Of a stretch of DNA of 64,000 bases, positions 19,291-27,141 are shown one piece after another. Under the pieces are notes generated by a model. The model searched no databases. It was not told the DNA's origin and worked only from the letters and a program-made list of their open reading frames with translations. The stretch is from NCBI GenBank assembly GCA_041744075.1, contig JBGTLQ010000282.1, forward strand, positions 1 to 64,000, written 5' to 3'. The DNA comes from JAJTZA01 sp041744075 (GTDB lineage Bacteria > Verrucomicrobiota > Verrucomicrobiia > Chthoniobacterales > Terrimicrobiaceae). Position numbers and translations under genes: made by a program. The first letter of the stretch is position 1. Each line of letters opens with the position of its first letter.

Positions 19291-19400
19291 GTTTGGGCGA
19301 GATCGGCGGATTTAGGGATGTCGCGACGCATTCTACTCCGCGATACGATACCATTTTCCACTCATTGGCGGCTGGGGTGCTGCGGGAAAAAATACTTCAG

Positions 19401-22118
19401 ATGAGACCCCCGTTTCTTTCTCAAGCTTTGTCGTTGGCCATGGCGATATGGCCAATCATTTTTCTGTGCGCGTCTGAGGATTTGGTGGGATCGGAAATGG
19501 AGGTGCGTTCTTGGGATTTTGAATCAGAGTTTCATGAGATTTCTACGCCCGAATCCTCGCAATCGAAAATCTCGGGTCGGATGCCTGAGGGATGGGAGGA
19601 CAACTCGGCTTGGGCAGATGTTGATGTCGCTTATGGTCCGCTGACGAACAATCCTTATGCCGGGGAGCAATCGTTTCGTGTGGATGTGGGTGGGATCAGG
19701 ACTGGGACCGTGCAGTTCCGGGTGCCATCGCTTGCGGTGAATCCTGAGAGATTTCTCCGAATTCGCATGGCGGTCCGTAGTCCTAACAGCCTGCCATTCA
19801 GAGTGGCATTGAGACAATTCGGACCGCCCTACAAAGTGTATTGGCAGAGCACGGTCAGTGCAGCGCCCGAATGGGGGGTGGTCGAAATGGTTGCCACGCC
19901 TGGCGAGGTCGATCCGGAAGCGGTGCTGATGGTTTCCTTGCAAACTCCCGGCGTGTTGGAGATCGACGACTTTTCTTTGACTCCGCTAACGATTCAAGAG
20001 GCGCTGGGCGGGCGTTCCTTTGATGGCAACTTGCTGCCATCCTCTTCCTTTCCGCTTGGTGTGGCTGCACCCTGGGCGGCGGGAGGCAACGAGAAGCCGG
20101 CACACGCCTACGCCGCGGACCCTGAACATCCGGGTCCCTCAGGATTGCCGTCTCTGCGCATGACCAGCTTCAAAGACAACGGGCGTCCGATGCTTCAGAT
20201 CACAACCCCTTTTGTGGGCCGGCCAGCCACAACGCACACGTTCAGCTTTTGGGCCAAAAGTGATTCGCCGGGTCAGGTCCTCCACGTTCGGATGGGAGCG
20301 CCGGGGGAAACCTTGTATCGCGATCCCTGGCAGAAAAATGTCGAGCTGACGAGCGAGTGGAAGCGGTATCATTTTATAGTGATGCTCCCGCCGAGTCCGG
20401 TAGGGTTTTATATTTGCCGACTCACCTCGCACGAACCTGGCACCATCTGGGTGGATCAGTTGATGGTTGAAGCGGCTGCCGAGCCCGGCGAGTTCCAACG
20501 CGGTGCCCCCGTGGAAATTGCTCTGGTGCCAGAGTCGCGTTACGGGCTTTCCTTTGTGGGAGATCCGCTTCGTTTTCAGATAGCAGCGTTCGGTGACCTC
20601 AAAAAGGTCGAGCGGATTCAGATGCGTGTGCATGACCTGTATGGCAATACGGTGGAACTGCCGGATGTCAGCCTGTCCGGAGGAGGCGACGACTTGTGGA
20701 CGGAGACGATTGGGTTGCCCGCTGAATGCATGCGAGCGTTCGGTTCGTTCGTGGTGGAAGTGACCGCCGTGGATGCGGATGGCGGGGCGGTATCACGTCC
20801 TGCCGAGGTGTTACTTCATCGGGTGAGGAAGCCGCGCTATTTTGATCAGGATTTTGAGGGCTCGCTTTTTGGGGTGCATGTCACTCCCGGCAATGCACCG
20901 CTGGCAAAGGCCCTTGGATTTAATTGGGTGCGAGGCAACTACGTCCTGAATTGGAGCGGGGTGGAGCCGCGGCCCGGTGAATGGACTTGGGAGGCGGTGG
21001 ACGCTACCCTCGCTGCCTATCGCGCCGAACGGTTGAAGCTGCTGGCCTACTTGGGAGGAGTTCCTGCCTGGGCATCGCAGGCCAGCGCCGACTGGAAAGG
21101 CCGCAACGTGGCATGGTGGCGAATGACCGCCGCGCCACGCGTAGAAAATCTTGATGCCTGGCAGGAATATGCCCGCCGCATTTTTGAACGTTATGGCGAG
21201 ACTTTGAAGGCCGTTGAGAATTGGAACGAGCCATTCTTGCCCGGCTTTTTCCCCGTGGCGGTGAAAGACGGGGTTCCCGTACGCGGACCGGCGAGTCTGT
21301 TTCATCAAATGGCGGCGCGCGTTCAGAAGGCAGCAACCAAGGCGTCGTACCCCGGCAAGGTCTTCTGGAATGTGGGAGCTGCTTACGGCGAATCCGAACG
21401 ATCCTTTGATACCGAAAACGTCTCGCTCGGCACAGCCGGCTTGGTGGATGGTTACACACTCCATCGTTACACCAATGCTCCCCTCAATCATCCGGGAGAT
21501 CGGTTTGTTGCGGATGTCGCAACCATCCGAAAAACCCTTGGACCGGAGCATGACAACAAACCGATCTGGAACAGCGAGGGCGGCTTCGGAACCAGCGATT
21601 TGTTCAATCTCTACCGTCACACCCCACCGCTGGGATTATATGAACAGACCAACCGGCAGGCGGATTTGTTTGTTCGGTATTTCCTGTCCAACTTCGCGGC
21701 AGGCATCGAGAAAGTGTTTATCTACGCCTTCTTTGACCTTGCCGAGTGGCGTCCCTTCTACAGCTTCATGAATGTGGACGGACGGCTTTCGCATCTTGCA
21801 CCCGTGATGTCCAACCTCGCTTGGCAGATTGATGGCAAGACCTTCGCCGGTGCGGCCACTCTCCCCGGCGACGTGCAAGCGCTTTTGTTCGAGGGGGCCG
21901 AAGAAAACACTGTGACGCTCACATCCAAACCCGGCGATGAAGGATCACAAATAGGTCACGAGCCCGCCGGAATCGAATCTGCCGACCTCTACGGAAATCC
22001 GCCGACCTTCCCGCACCGCTTGAGCCAAGGCACCCTTTTCTTGCGAGGAAAGGGGCTGACGATGGAAGACGTCACACATCTTATCATGGTCAAGGATAGC
22101 GCAGTGGATCAACCATGA
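19401..22118 (+). CDS. Secreted clan GH-A glycoside hydrolase (GH39/GH5-like) with N-terminal binding modules
   Basis: 905 residues from the ATG at 19401, chosen because it opens a good signal peptide ('MRPPFLSQALSLAMAIW'); a frame from 19293 would add 36 residues overlapping the vapBC remnant. Residues about 30-400 hold two carbohydrate-binding-like beta-sandwiches ('FRVDVGGIRTGTVQF', 'HTFSFWAKSDSPG'). The (beta/alpha)8 barrel begins at 'LFGVHVTPGNAPLAKALG' and has the acid/base Glu in 'VENWNEPFLPG' and a probable nucleophile in 'KPIWNSEGGFG'. This suggests beta-xylosidase or a related exo-acting enzyme, fitting the GH10 xylanase at 3361-5190. Its stop overlaps the start of a truncated transporter by ATGA. 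Confidence 0.85.
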   Translation: MRPPFLSQALSLAMAIWPIIFLCASEDLVGSEMEVRSWDFESEFHEISTPESSQSKISGRMPEGWEDNSAWADVDVAYGPLTNNPYAGEQSFRVDVGGIRTGTVQFRVPSLAVNPERFLRIRMAVRSPNSLPFRVALRQFGPPYKVYWQSTVSAAPEWGVVEMVATPGEVDPEAVLMVSLQTPGVLEIDDFSLTPLTIQEALGGRSFDGNLLPSSSFPLGVAAPWAAGGNEKPAHAYAADPEHPGPSGLPSLRMTSFKDNGRPMLQITTPFVGRPATTHTFSFWAKSDSPGQVLHVRMGAPGETLYRDPWQKNVELTSEWKRYHFIVMLPPSPVGFYICRLTSHEPGTIWVDQLMVEAAAEPGEFQRGAPVEIALVPESRYGLSFVGDPLRFQIAAFGDLKKVERIQMRVHDLYGNTVELPDVSLSGGGDDLWTETIGLPAECMRAFGSFVVEVTAVDADGGAVSRPAEVLLHRVRKPRYFDQDFEGSLFGVHVTPGNAPLAKALGFNWVRGNYVLNWSGVEPRPGEWTWEAVDATLAAYRAERLKLLAYLGGVPAWASQASADWKGRNVAWWRMTAAPRVENLDAWQEYARRIFERYGETLKAVENWNEPFLPGFFPVAVKDGVPVRGPASLFHQMAARVQKAATKASYPGKVFWNVGAAYGESERSFDTENVSLGTAGLVDGYTLHRYTNAPLNHPGDRFVADVATIRKTLGPEHDNKPIWNSEGGFGTSDLFNLYRHTPPLGLYEQTNRQADLFVRYFLSNFAAGIEKVFIYAFFDLAEWRPFYSFMNVDGRLSHLAPVMSNLAWQIDGKTFAGAATLPGDVQALLFEGAEENTVTLTSKPGDEGSQIGHEPAGIESADLYGNPPTFPHRLSQGTLFLRGKGLTMEDVTHLIMVKDSAVDQP

Positions 22119-22318
22119 AGCTGGCGGAGGTTTCCCCCGTTCCACCTGACCGCGTTGACCCTGTGAGTCAGGTTTCTGCGAAAGATAAACTCGCATTCAC
22201 TGGCGGGGTGATCACTGCGCAGAACACACCGGGGATATTAAATTCGATGATCGTGCCGATCTATCAAATCACGCTTGGGGTCAACCCGCTTCTGATTGGG
22301 CTGGTGATGACGATAAAA
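22115..22318 (+). pseudogene. MFS sugar transporter cut off after its first helices
   Basis: The first 67 codons encode the N-terminus of a major facilitator transporter ('KLAFTGGVITAQNTPGILN', 'YQITLGVNPLLIGLVMTI'). After 'MTI' the frame runs into bases that are simply the region behind, and then antisense to, the rlmI gene. A full transporter would be about 450 residues. The ATG overlaps the stop of the glycoside hydrolase, so this was the next gene of that operon before a deletion or rearrangement. The open frame continues to 22654 without meaning. Confidence 0.75.
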
Positions 22319-22360
22319 AATTACTCTGCGGAAATTGGCCCTTCGCAAGACCCGATGTTG

Positions 22361-23530
22361 TCAGAAAGAAGGGCGGGCAACGAGGAGAAAGCCCTTAAGG
22401 TAGGCTGTTTCCGGCAAGTGGAGGGCGATTGGGTGGTCCATGGGTTGACCAAGGGCAGCAATCACATGGGCGGATTTGCGGCCTTGGGAAAAACCTGCGG
22501 CAATCGCCCCAAGAAAGGCTTCTTGCGAGACATGATGGGAGCAACAAAATGTTGCCAGCATTGCATTGGGGGCGAGGAGGGGGGCTGCCAGCCGGTGAAG
22601 GTCTTCATATCCTCGCAAGGCATCATGAATTTTGCCTTTCGCCTTTGTGAATGATGGCGGGTCAAGGATCACCAAATCGAATTTTTCCTCCCGTTTGGCC
22701 AGTCGGGGCAGAACATCGAAGACATCCTCCTGCAAAACATCAACCGTGACGGCATTGAGAGCTGCATTTTCCTTTAAACGTGCTGCGGCCTCTGCACCAC
22801 TTTCGATGGCGGTGACCGAGGAGGCCCCGCCCAGAGCACACACAAGCGCAAAGCCTCCTTGATTCGAAAAGCAATCCAACACGCGAAGGCCCCGGGCGTG
22901 ACCGGCCACTGCGTGATAATTGTCAGCCTGGTCGAGATACAGCCCAGTTTTGTGGCCAGATAGAAAGTTGACCTGAAATTTGGCCCCTGCGAGCTCAATG
23001 ACCCGCTCACCGGGGTCTGCCCCCATTAGGCATCCTGTCAGGGCGGGTAATCGCTCCAGGGCCCGAACGCCAGCATCATTGCGTTCTACCACATGAGCAA
23101 CCCCTGGCAGGTCTGCAAGGCACTCTGCGATGACCTGCTTTGCCCCATCCATGGCCTTGGTGAGGGTTTGAAGCACCACCACGTCACCATACCTGTCAGC
23201 AATCACCCCGGGCAAACCGTCCGCCTCACTCCACACCAAGCGGCACAGCGAAAGGTCACAGCCAGCCCTCTCTCTCCATATTTGGGCCAGGGCGATGCGA
23301 CGAACAAAAAAATCGCGATCAAGGTCCTGACGTCTGCGGCTGATTCGCCGAGCGACAATCTGGGAGGCGGAATTGTAGATCGCGGTGCCCAAGAGCCTGT
23401 CGCGACCATCCTTGAGCGAAACAATCTCCCCATCTTGGGGGTCGCCGAATGTTTTTAAAACCTCCGTCGCATAGACCCAGTCATGCCCGTGAAGGATGCG
23501 GGCACGGGGGCGAACAACTAGGCCTGCCAT
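22361..23530 (-). CDS. rlmI: 23S rRNA (cytosine) methyltransferase, RlmI-like
   Basis: 389 residues. An N-terminal PUA-type RNA-binding domain ('RILHGHDWVYATEV') precedes an EEHEE-like region and a Rossmann SAM domain with motif I 'LDCFSNQGGFAL' and motif IV 'LDPPSFTKAKG'. A CC pair in 'TFCCSHHVS' fits the RlmI group of m5C methyltransferases, which modify 23S rRNA. The order PUA then methyltransferase and the length match the family. It stands alone on the minus strand next to acpP and marks where conserved backbone resumes after the truncated transporter. Confidence 0.88.
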   Translation of the reverse strand: MAGLVVRPRARILHGHDWVYATEVLKTFGDPQDGEIVSLKDGRDRLLGTAIYNSASQIVARRISRRRQDLDRDFFVRRIALAQIWRERAGCDLSLCRLVWSEADGLPGVIADRYGDVVVLQTLTKAMDGAKQVIAECLADLPGVAHVVERNDAGVRALERLPALTGCLMGADPGERVIELAGAKFQVNFLSGHKTGLYLDQADNYHAVAGHARGLRVLDCFSNQGGFALVCALGGASSVTAIESGAEAAARLKENAALNAVTVDVLQEDVFDVLPRLAKREEKFDLVILDPPSFTKAKGKIHDALRGYEDLHRLAAPLLAPNAMLATFCCSHHVSQEAFLGAIAAGFSQGRKSAHVIAALGQPMDHPIALHLPETAYLKGFLLVARPSF

Positions 23531-23592
23531 AGGGAAGGGGGATCACCCGCGCAGAGGATTCTTACGTGCGGGAGCTGCAAGAGTTGAAAAGG

Positions 23593-23637
23593 AAAAAATG
23601 CCGCCTCACCGCCCCAAAGGTTATGGGTTCGGCGGCA
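23593..23637 (-). terminator. Rho-independent terminator after acpP
   Basis: Read on the minus strand, arms TGCCGCC (23637-23631) and GGCGGCA (23605-23599) enclose a 25-base loop region and are followed by six T residues (23598-23593). It lies 17 bases beyond the acpP stop. Confidence 0.75.
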
Positions 23638-23653
23638 GATTCCCTGAGAAGAG

Positions 23654-23896
23654 TTACTTCTGGCGTTCTTCGATGTATTTGACAACATCTCCCACGGCGA
23701 GGAGTTTCTCGGCATCTTCATCCGGAACCTCGACACCAAACTCTTCTTCAAACGCCATCACGAGTTCCACGGTGTCCAGCGAGTCGGCTCCGAGGTCTTC
23801 GATGAACGAGGCTTGGAGAGTGACTTGATCTGCTGTGACGCCGAGTTGTTCGACGATGATATTTTTGACTTTTTCTTCAATGGATTGTGAGGACAT
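23654..23896 (-). CDS. acpP: Acyl carrier protein
   Basis: 80 residues, the usual length. The phosphopantetheine attachment site is S39 in 'DLGADSLDTVELVMAFEEEF', and the protein is strongly acidic as expected. It carries growing acyl chains in fatty acid synthesis. There are no other fab genes beside it in this window. A rho-independent hairpin follows directly. Confidence 0.97.
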   Translation of the reverse strand: MSSQSIEEKVKNIIVEQLGVTADQVTLQASFIEDLGADSLDTVELVMAFEEEFGVEVPDEDAEKLLAVGDVVKYIEERQK

Positions 23897-24025
23897 GGCG
23901 TAATTTTTGTTTTCTTGGTTGGTGAAGGACTATTGTCCTCCGTCGCCGTTGGCAATAATTTATTGTTACATGGCGAGGAGCGAAATTTGCGGATTCCCAG
24001 CAAGGGTCAAGCGTAAATTCATTTT

Positions 24026-24484
24026 GTGCAAAGAAAAACATTATTCGAAGCGTCCGTGTGGCTTCCATCTCCAGCTCCCGAGGTCTTCGCTTTTCACGAA
24101 AATCCTCATAATATTTCCGAAATTGCCCCAAGGTCACTCAAGGTGCTCTCGGTCAAAGCAGGAGCCCATGCCGTCGAGGGCGAAACCTTTTGTCTGCGCG
24201 TCCGTCAGTTTGGGGTCACAGCCGAGTGGTTGGGGGTATGGGCGACGGTGAGGTCTCCGGGGACGCTGATTGACATAGGTTTGAAGTGTCCGTTCAAATT
24301 TTGGCAGCATGAACACCTCTTTCAGGAGGTTGACGGCGGAACACTCATGACTGATCGCGTCACGCTGATCCCGAAAGGAGGACCCGTCATTGCGCTGATT
24401 GCCCGCCCGTTTCTGGGACTATTCCTCAAAAAGATGTTTTCTGATCGTCACAGAGCCACACTTCGGGTGTTCCCGAGCTTGTAG
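24026..24484 (+). CDS. SRPBCC-fold protein (polyketide cyclase/START-like)
   Basis: 152 residues with the pattern of cytoplasmic SRPBCC proteins: an N-terminal strand ('SVWLPSPAPEVFAFHENPHN'), a central ligand-cavity region ending 'WQHEHLFQEVDGGTLMTD', and a long C-terminal helix ('LIARPFLGLFLKKMF'). This subgroup is usually annotated as a conserved hypothetical or ligand-binding protein and often sits beside epimerase or cyclase genes; its ligand is unknown. It is divergent from acpP. The TAG stop is the first triplet of a dispersed palindromic repeat. Confidence 0.75.
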   Translation: MQRKTLFEASVWLPSPAPEVFAFHENPHNISEIAPRSLKVLSVKAGAHAVEGETFCLRVRQFGVTAEWLGVWATVRSPGTLIDIGLKCPFKFWQHEHLFQEVDGGTLMTDRVTLIPKGGPVIALIARPFLGLFLKKMFSDRHRATLRVFPSL

Positions 24485-24546
24485 AGGAACATGGAGCATG
24501 TTTCTTTTGCTTGAGGCCTCAAGAAATTTGTTCCGAATTCCTCTAC
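24482..24546. repeat. Two inverted copies of the palindromic intergenic repeat
   Basis: Copy A (24482-24506) starts TAGAGGAACATGG and copy B (24521-24546) is in opposite orientation, ending TTCCTCTAC, so the pair can fold into one long hairpin between two convergent genes. It may serve as a two-way terminator. Related copies lie at 48521, 52463 and 60371. The stop codon of the upstream gene is the TAG of copy A. Confidence 0.75.
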
Positions 24547-24581
24547 GCAGCCCGCTGACGCTTTGCGGTATTCTCCGCTTC

Positions 24582-25280
24582 TCAGGGATTGGGGGTCACA
24601 CGTTGAGTGGCTGTGAAACCCTCATTCGCGGCGGCGTCGCCTGTGACAATATACAGCTCCCCGGCCTTAAGGTCCCGGGTTGGTAGTTTTTCGGAGTATT
24701 CAATCCGTTCGCCGGGGTTCACAAACACGATGCCCTCTTCATCAGCAAAAGCGCGGTCATCCGACCAGCGATCGATGACTTGGCCATTGGTGTCTGACGT
24801 GATGATTTCGATGCGCTGGGTTGTTGGGTAGTCGATGCGCATGATCTTGCCGGTGTTATTTTTAATAGCGTAGGTCACATCGACCTCCCGGCGTTCTGCG
24901 AGAGAAAAGTCCAAAGGCTCAACACGCACGGTTGGGATCGTCGGATCTGCACGCAATTTGCCGAGGCGAACGGATGAAAACATATTTGTAAAAAAGCCGA
25001 GGAAGGTGTCCCCGGCATTATTTTCCGAGCCGCGCACCATGGGATAAATGGCCGTATTGTTGGGTCCTGTGGCAGAAAAAAGCTCACCTCTGGCTGTGGC
25101 CGTGCGCTCCATTTTTGCAAGCTCGCGATCGGAAAAAAAGGGGCTGCTTTCGTCGGGGGCTTGAATGGCAAATGCTGTAACGGCTTCCGCGAAGGTGGGT
25201 TTGGGGATGGGGTCGGTCTGTTGCGCCATCGCTAGAGGAGCCACCACGAGTGTCAGAAAGGACATGCCTGCATATTTCAT
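24582..25280 (-). CDS. Exported protein with BsuPI-type domain
   Basis: 232 residues from the ATG at 25280, which opens a signal peptide ('MKYAGMSFLTLVVAPLAMAQ'); a longer frame from 25358 would add an unlikely 26 residues. The last 110 residues resemble the BsuPI domain (immunoglobulin-like, named for a Bacillus protease inhibitor): 'VDVTYAIKNNTGKIMRIDYP', 'IEIITSDTNGQVIDRWSDD', 'VFVNPGERIEYSEKLPT'. Such domains occur in many exported proteins without shown inhibitor activity. Function unknown. It is divergent from 25344-25925. Confidence 0.7.
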   Translation of the reverse strand: MKYAGMSFLTLVVAPLAMAQQTDPIPKPTFAEAVTAFAIQAPDESSPFFSDRELAKMERTATARGELFSATGPNNTAIYPMVRGSENNAGDTFLGFFTNMFSSVRLGKLRADPTIPTVRVEPLDFSLAERREVDVTYAIKNNTGKIMRIDYPTTQRIEIITSDTNGQVIDRWSDDRAFADEEGIVFVNPGERIEYSEKLPTRDLKAGELYIVTGDAAANEGFTATQRVTPNP

Positions 25281-25343
25281 GTGCCCGTAGTATCCCAGCC
25301 TGAGGAAAGTTGCAAATCCTGAATGCGCGCCTATTCTCTCGCC

Positions 25344-25925
25344 ATGCGGATTTCCCATTTTCTTCTTTTGTCCCTACTTGTGCCCGGCGCCGTCCTTGCC
25401 TCTGAGAAAAAGGTGCCTCTGATCACCGTCCGCATCCATGCCGAAGGCAGCGAGCGCGAGGGGCCCTCCTTTGTGGCACCGATTGACCTTGCTTACCCCG
25501 CCAAGCGAATCTTCATCCGAAAAGTGCCAATCGTTGGCGAGAAAGACATTGCTGCCATTCTACCCTTCAGCTCAGCAGATGGATCCCTTGGCTGCACTCT
25601 CAAAATGGACGCCGACGGCACTCAGAAGATTGAAGAGCACACAACAACAGCAAGAGATACGATTGTGGCCGTACTGATCAACGGCCGGATTGCTTCCGCC
25701 CTTCGCGTCGAACGCCGAATCACCGACGGCATCATCACCATTCCTTCCGGTTTCCTCCCAGAAGAAATTTTGGTCCTCCAAACCAAACACCCCACGATGG
25801 GCAAAGAAAAAGAGTTCGAATCCCAAAAAAAGCAAGCCTTGGCCTCACTCTCAAAGGCGGCTTCCGCAAAAAAGAAAACCGAGAAAAAAACAAAATCCCC
25901 GCCGACACCGTCCTCAGAATCGTAG
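25344..25925 (+). CDS. Exported protein of unknown function with lysine-rich tail
   Basis: 193 residues from the ATG at 25344, giving the signal peptide 'MRISHFLLLSLLVPGAVLA'; an ATG at 25323 would add 7 residues. The body is a single domain of mixed strands ('VPLITVRIHAEGSEREGPSF', 'IFIRKVPIVGEKDIAAILPF') with some likeness to head domains of SecD-type proteins, but I cannot assign it. The final 35 residues are rich in Lys, Ser, Ala and Pro. The gene for a lipocalin begins 8 bases after its stop, so the two are probably one transcript. Confidence 0.65.
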   Translation: MRISHFLLLSLLVPGAVLASEKKVPLITVRIHAEGSEREGPSFVAPIDLAYPAKRIFIRKVPIVGEKDIAAILPFSSADGSLGCTLKMDADGTQKIEEHTTTARDTIVAVLINGRIASALRVERRITDGIITIPSGFLPEEILVLQTKHPTMGKEKEFESQKKQALASLSKAASAKKKTEKKTKSPPTPSSES

Positions 25926-25932
25926 ATTTAGC

Positions 25933-26460
25933 ATGAAAGCCCTGATACCACGATTGCTGCCCCTCCTTGCTCTCATGCTTGCTTCCTGCGCGACAAAACC
26001 TCTGCCGGAGACGGTCGATCACCTCGATCTTCAAAAATTTATGGGGGATTGGTATGTCATCTCCTACCTCCCTTGGTTTGCCGAACGCGGAAATGTCAAC
26101 ACCATGGATATTTATGAGTTGGCACCGGATGGCAAAATCAATGTCACTTACGCCTTCAGAAAAAAGACTTTGGATGCCCCCCGCAAGGAATGGAAAGCCA
26201 AAGCCCGCGTCTTTAATAAAGAAACCAACGCGCATTGGAAAATCCAGCTGGTTCCACCGTTTTCAGCGGATTTCCTTGTCCTCGATCTTGCGGATGACTA
26301 CCGCTACACCGTCGTGGGAGGCCCCTCACGCAATCTTGTTTGGATCATGTCGCGGAAAACAACGCTGTCGGACTCCGACTATCAGGGCATCGTCAGTCGG
26401 CTTCAGCAACGCGGATATGATGTCTCAAAACTTGAGCGCGTGCTGCAACCAGCCAATTAA
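25933..26460 (+). CDS. blc: Lipocalin (Blc-like outer-membrane lipoprotein)
   Basis: 175 residues from the ATG at 25933, which gives a lipoprotein signal with lipobox 'LASC'. The lipocalin signature is clear: 'LDLQKFMGDWYVISYLP' at the start of the barrel and 'YRYTVVGGPSRNLVWIMSR' near the end, then a C-terminal helix. Bacterial lipocalins bind lysophospholipids or fatty acids during envelope stress. An open frame beginning at 25690 in this phase lies inside the upstream gene and is not used. Confidence 0.9.
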   Translation: MKALIPRLLPLLALMLASCATKPLPETVDHLDLQKFMGDWYVISYLPWFAERGNVNTMDIYELAPDGKINVTYAFRKKTLDAPRKEWKAKARVFNKETNAHWKIQLVPPFSADFLVLDLADDYRYTVVGGPSRNLVWIMSRKTTLSDSDYQGIVSRLQQRGYDVSKLERVLQPAN

Positions 26461-26756
26461 AAAGGGATGAGGGATAATTCTCGCTCACGGGAAAGTTTGA
26501 TCGGCCACTGAATTCTCAAGCAACCCGGGGCGGGGAAGGTCCTGCCCTGCCCTTGCCGCAAAGATTCTCTTCGGGCGTTCGCGAGCACATCCAACCCAGG
26601 GTAGGGCCGGGCAGTCCCTTGCCCGCCCACATTTTCTGCAAGGCAACGGGGTCTCTGAAAAAGGGGCGACATTTGCACTCGCCGGCAAGTGGCAATTTGG
26701 ATTTATCCACTTCCGAGATTGCGTAAAAGTGGAAAATTGCCTAAAGAAGGTGCCCC
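26461..26756. other. GC-rich intergenic region, no gene seen
   Basis: I see no convincing gene. The stretch contains two GC-rich blocks (26521-26560 and 26600-26630) with CCCTGCCCTTGCC and CCCTTGCCCGCCCAC. The second is repeated, in reverse orientation, at 59044-59057. A good Shine-Dalgarno-like AAGAAGG ends 6 bases before the gene at 26757. Confidence 0.5.
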
Positions 26757-27125
26757 ATGAACATGACACGGCAGCAGTGGGCTTTGTGGGCAGTCAAGTT
26801 CCTCAAGATTCTCGCTCTTGCGGGGGTGGGCATCATTTTTATCTCGCCATCGGCTTTGGCTCAAATCACGACCTTCAACGCCAGCACCCTGCTGCAGACT
26901 GCCGCCAATATTGGTAGCTCGAATGACAGCAGCAATTCGGGTCAGATCCCCGGCTTTGGAGACTTGCCATCCGAGCAAAGCATGGTGAATGCTTTTAATG
27001 GTTCAGCACAATCCTTGGCACTGGCCCAGTTGGATTTGAGCGGCGATGCCACCGAACAGCATCTCCTCTTTCTCCTTTCGCTTTCGGGGTCGCGAAGCAG
27101 AACCGTGGTTGCCTCTCGTTTGTGA
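26757..27125 (+). CDS. Small exported protein of unknown function
   Basis: 122 residues with an N-terminal signal or anchor helix ('FLKILALAGVGIIFISPSAL') and a Ser/Asn/Gly-rich middle. GAAGG at 26746-26750 is well placed for the ATG at 26757. The last 25 residues look less ordered and may come from a frameshift. It ends 16 bases before the sulfatase gene and appears to be the first gene of that operon. No family recognised. Confidence 0.5.
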   Translation: MNMTRQQWALWAVKFLKILALAGVGIIFISPSALAQITTFNASTLLQTAANIGSSNDSSNSGQIPGFGDLPSEQSMVNAFNGSAQSLALAQLDLSGDATEQHLLFLLSLSGSRSRTVVASRL

Positions 27126-27141
27126 TGACAAGCTACCTGCA

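Noticed and set aside
22319..22654. Continuation of the MFS frame
   Set aside because: From about 22361 on it is antisense to rlmI, and it has no membrane helices.
26521..26630. GC-rich intergenic blocks as a mobile element
   Set aside because: Only a 14-base match (26617-26630 with 59044-59057) was found; too short to call.
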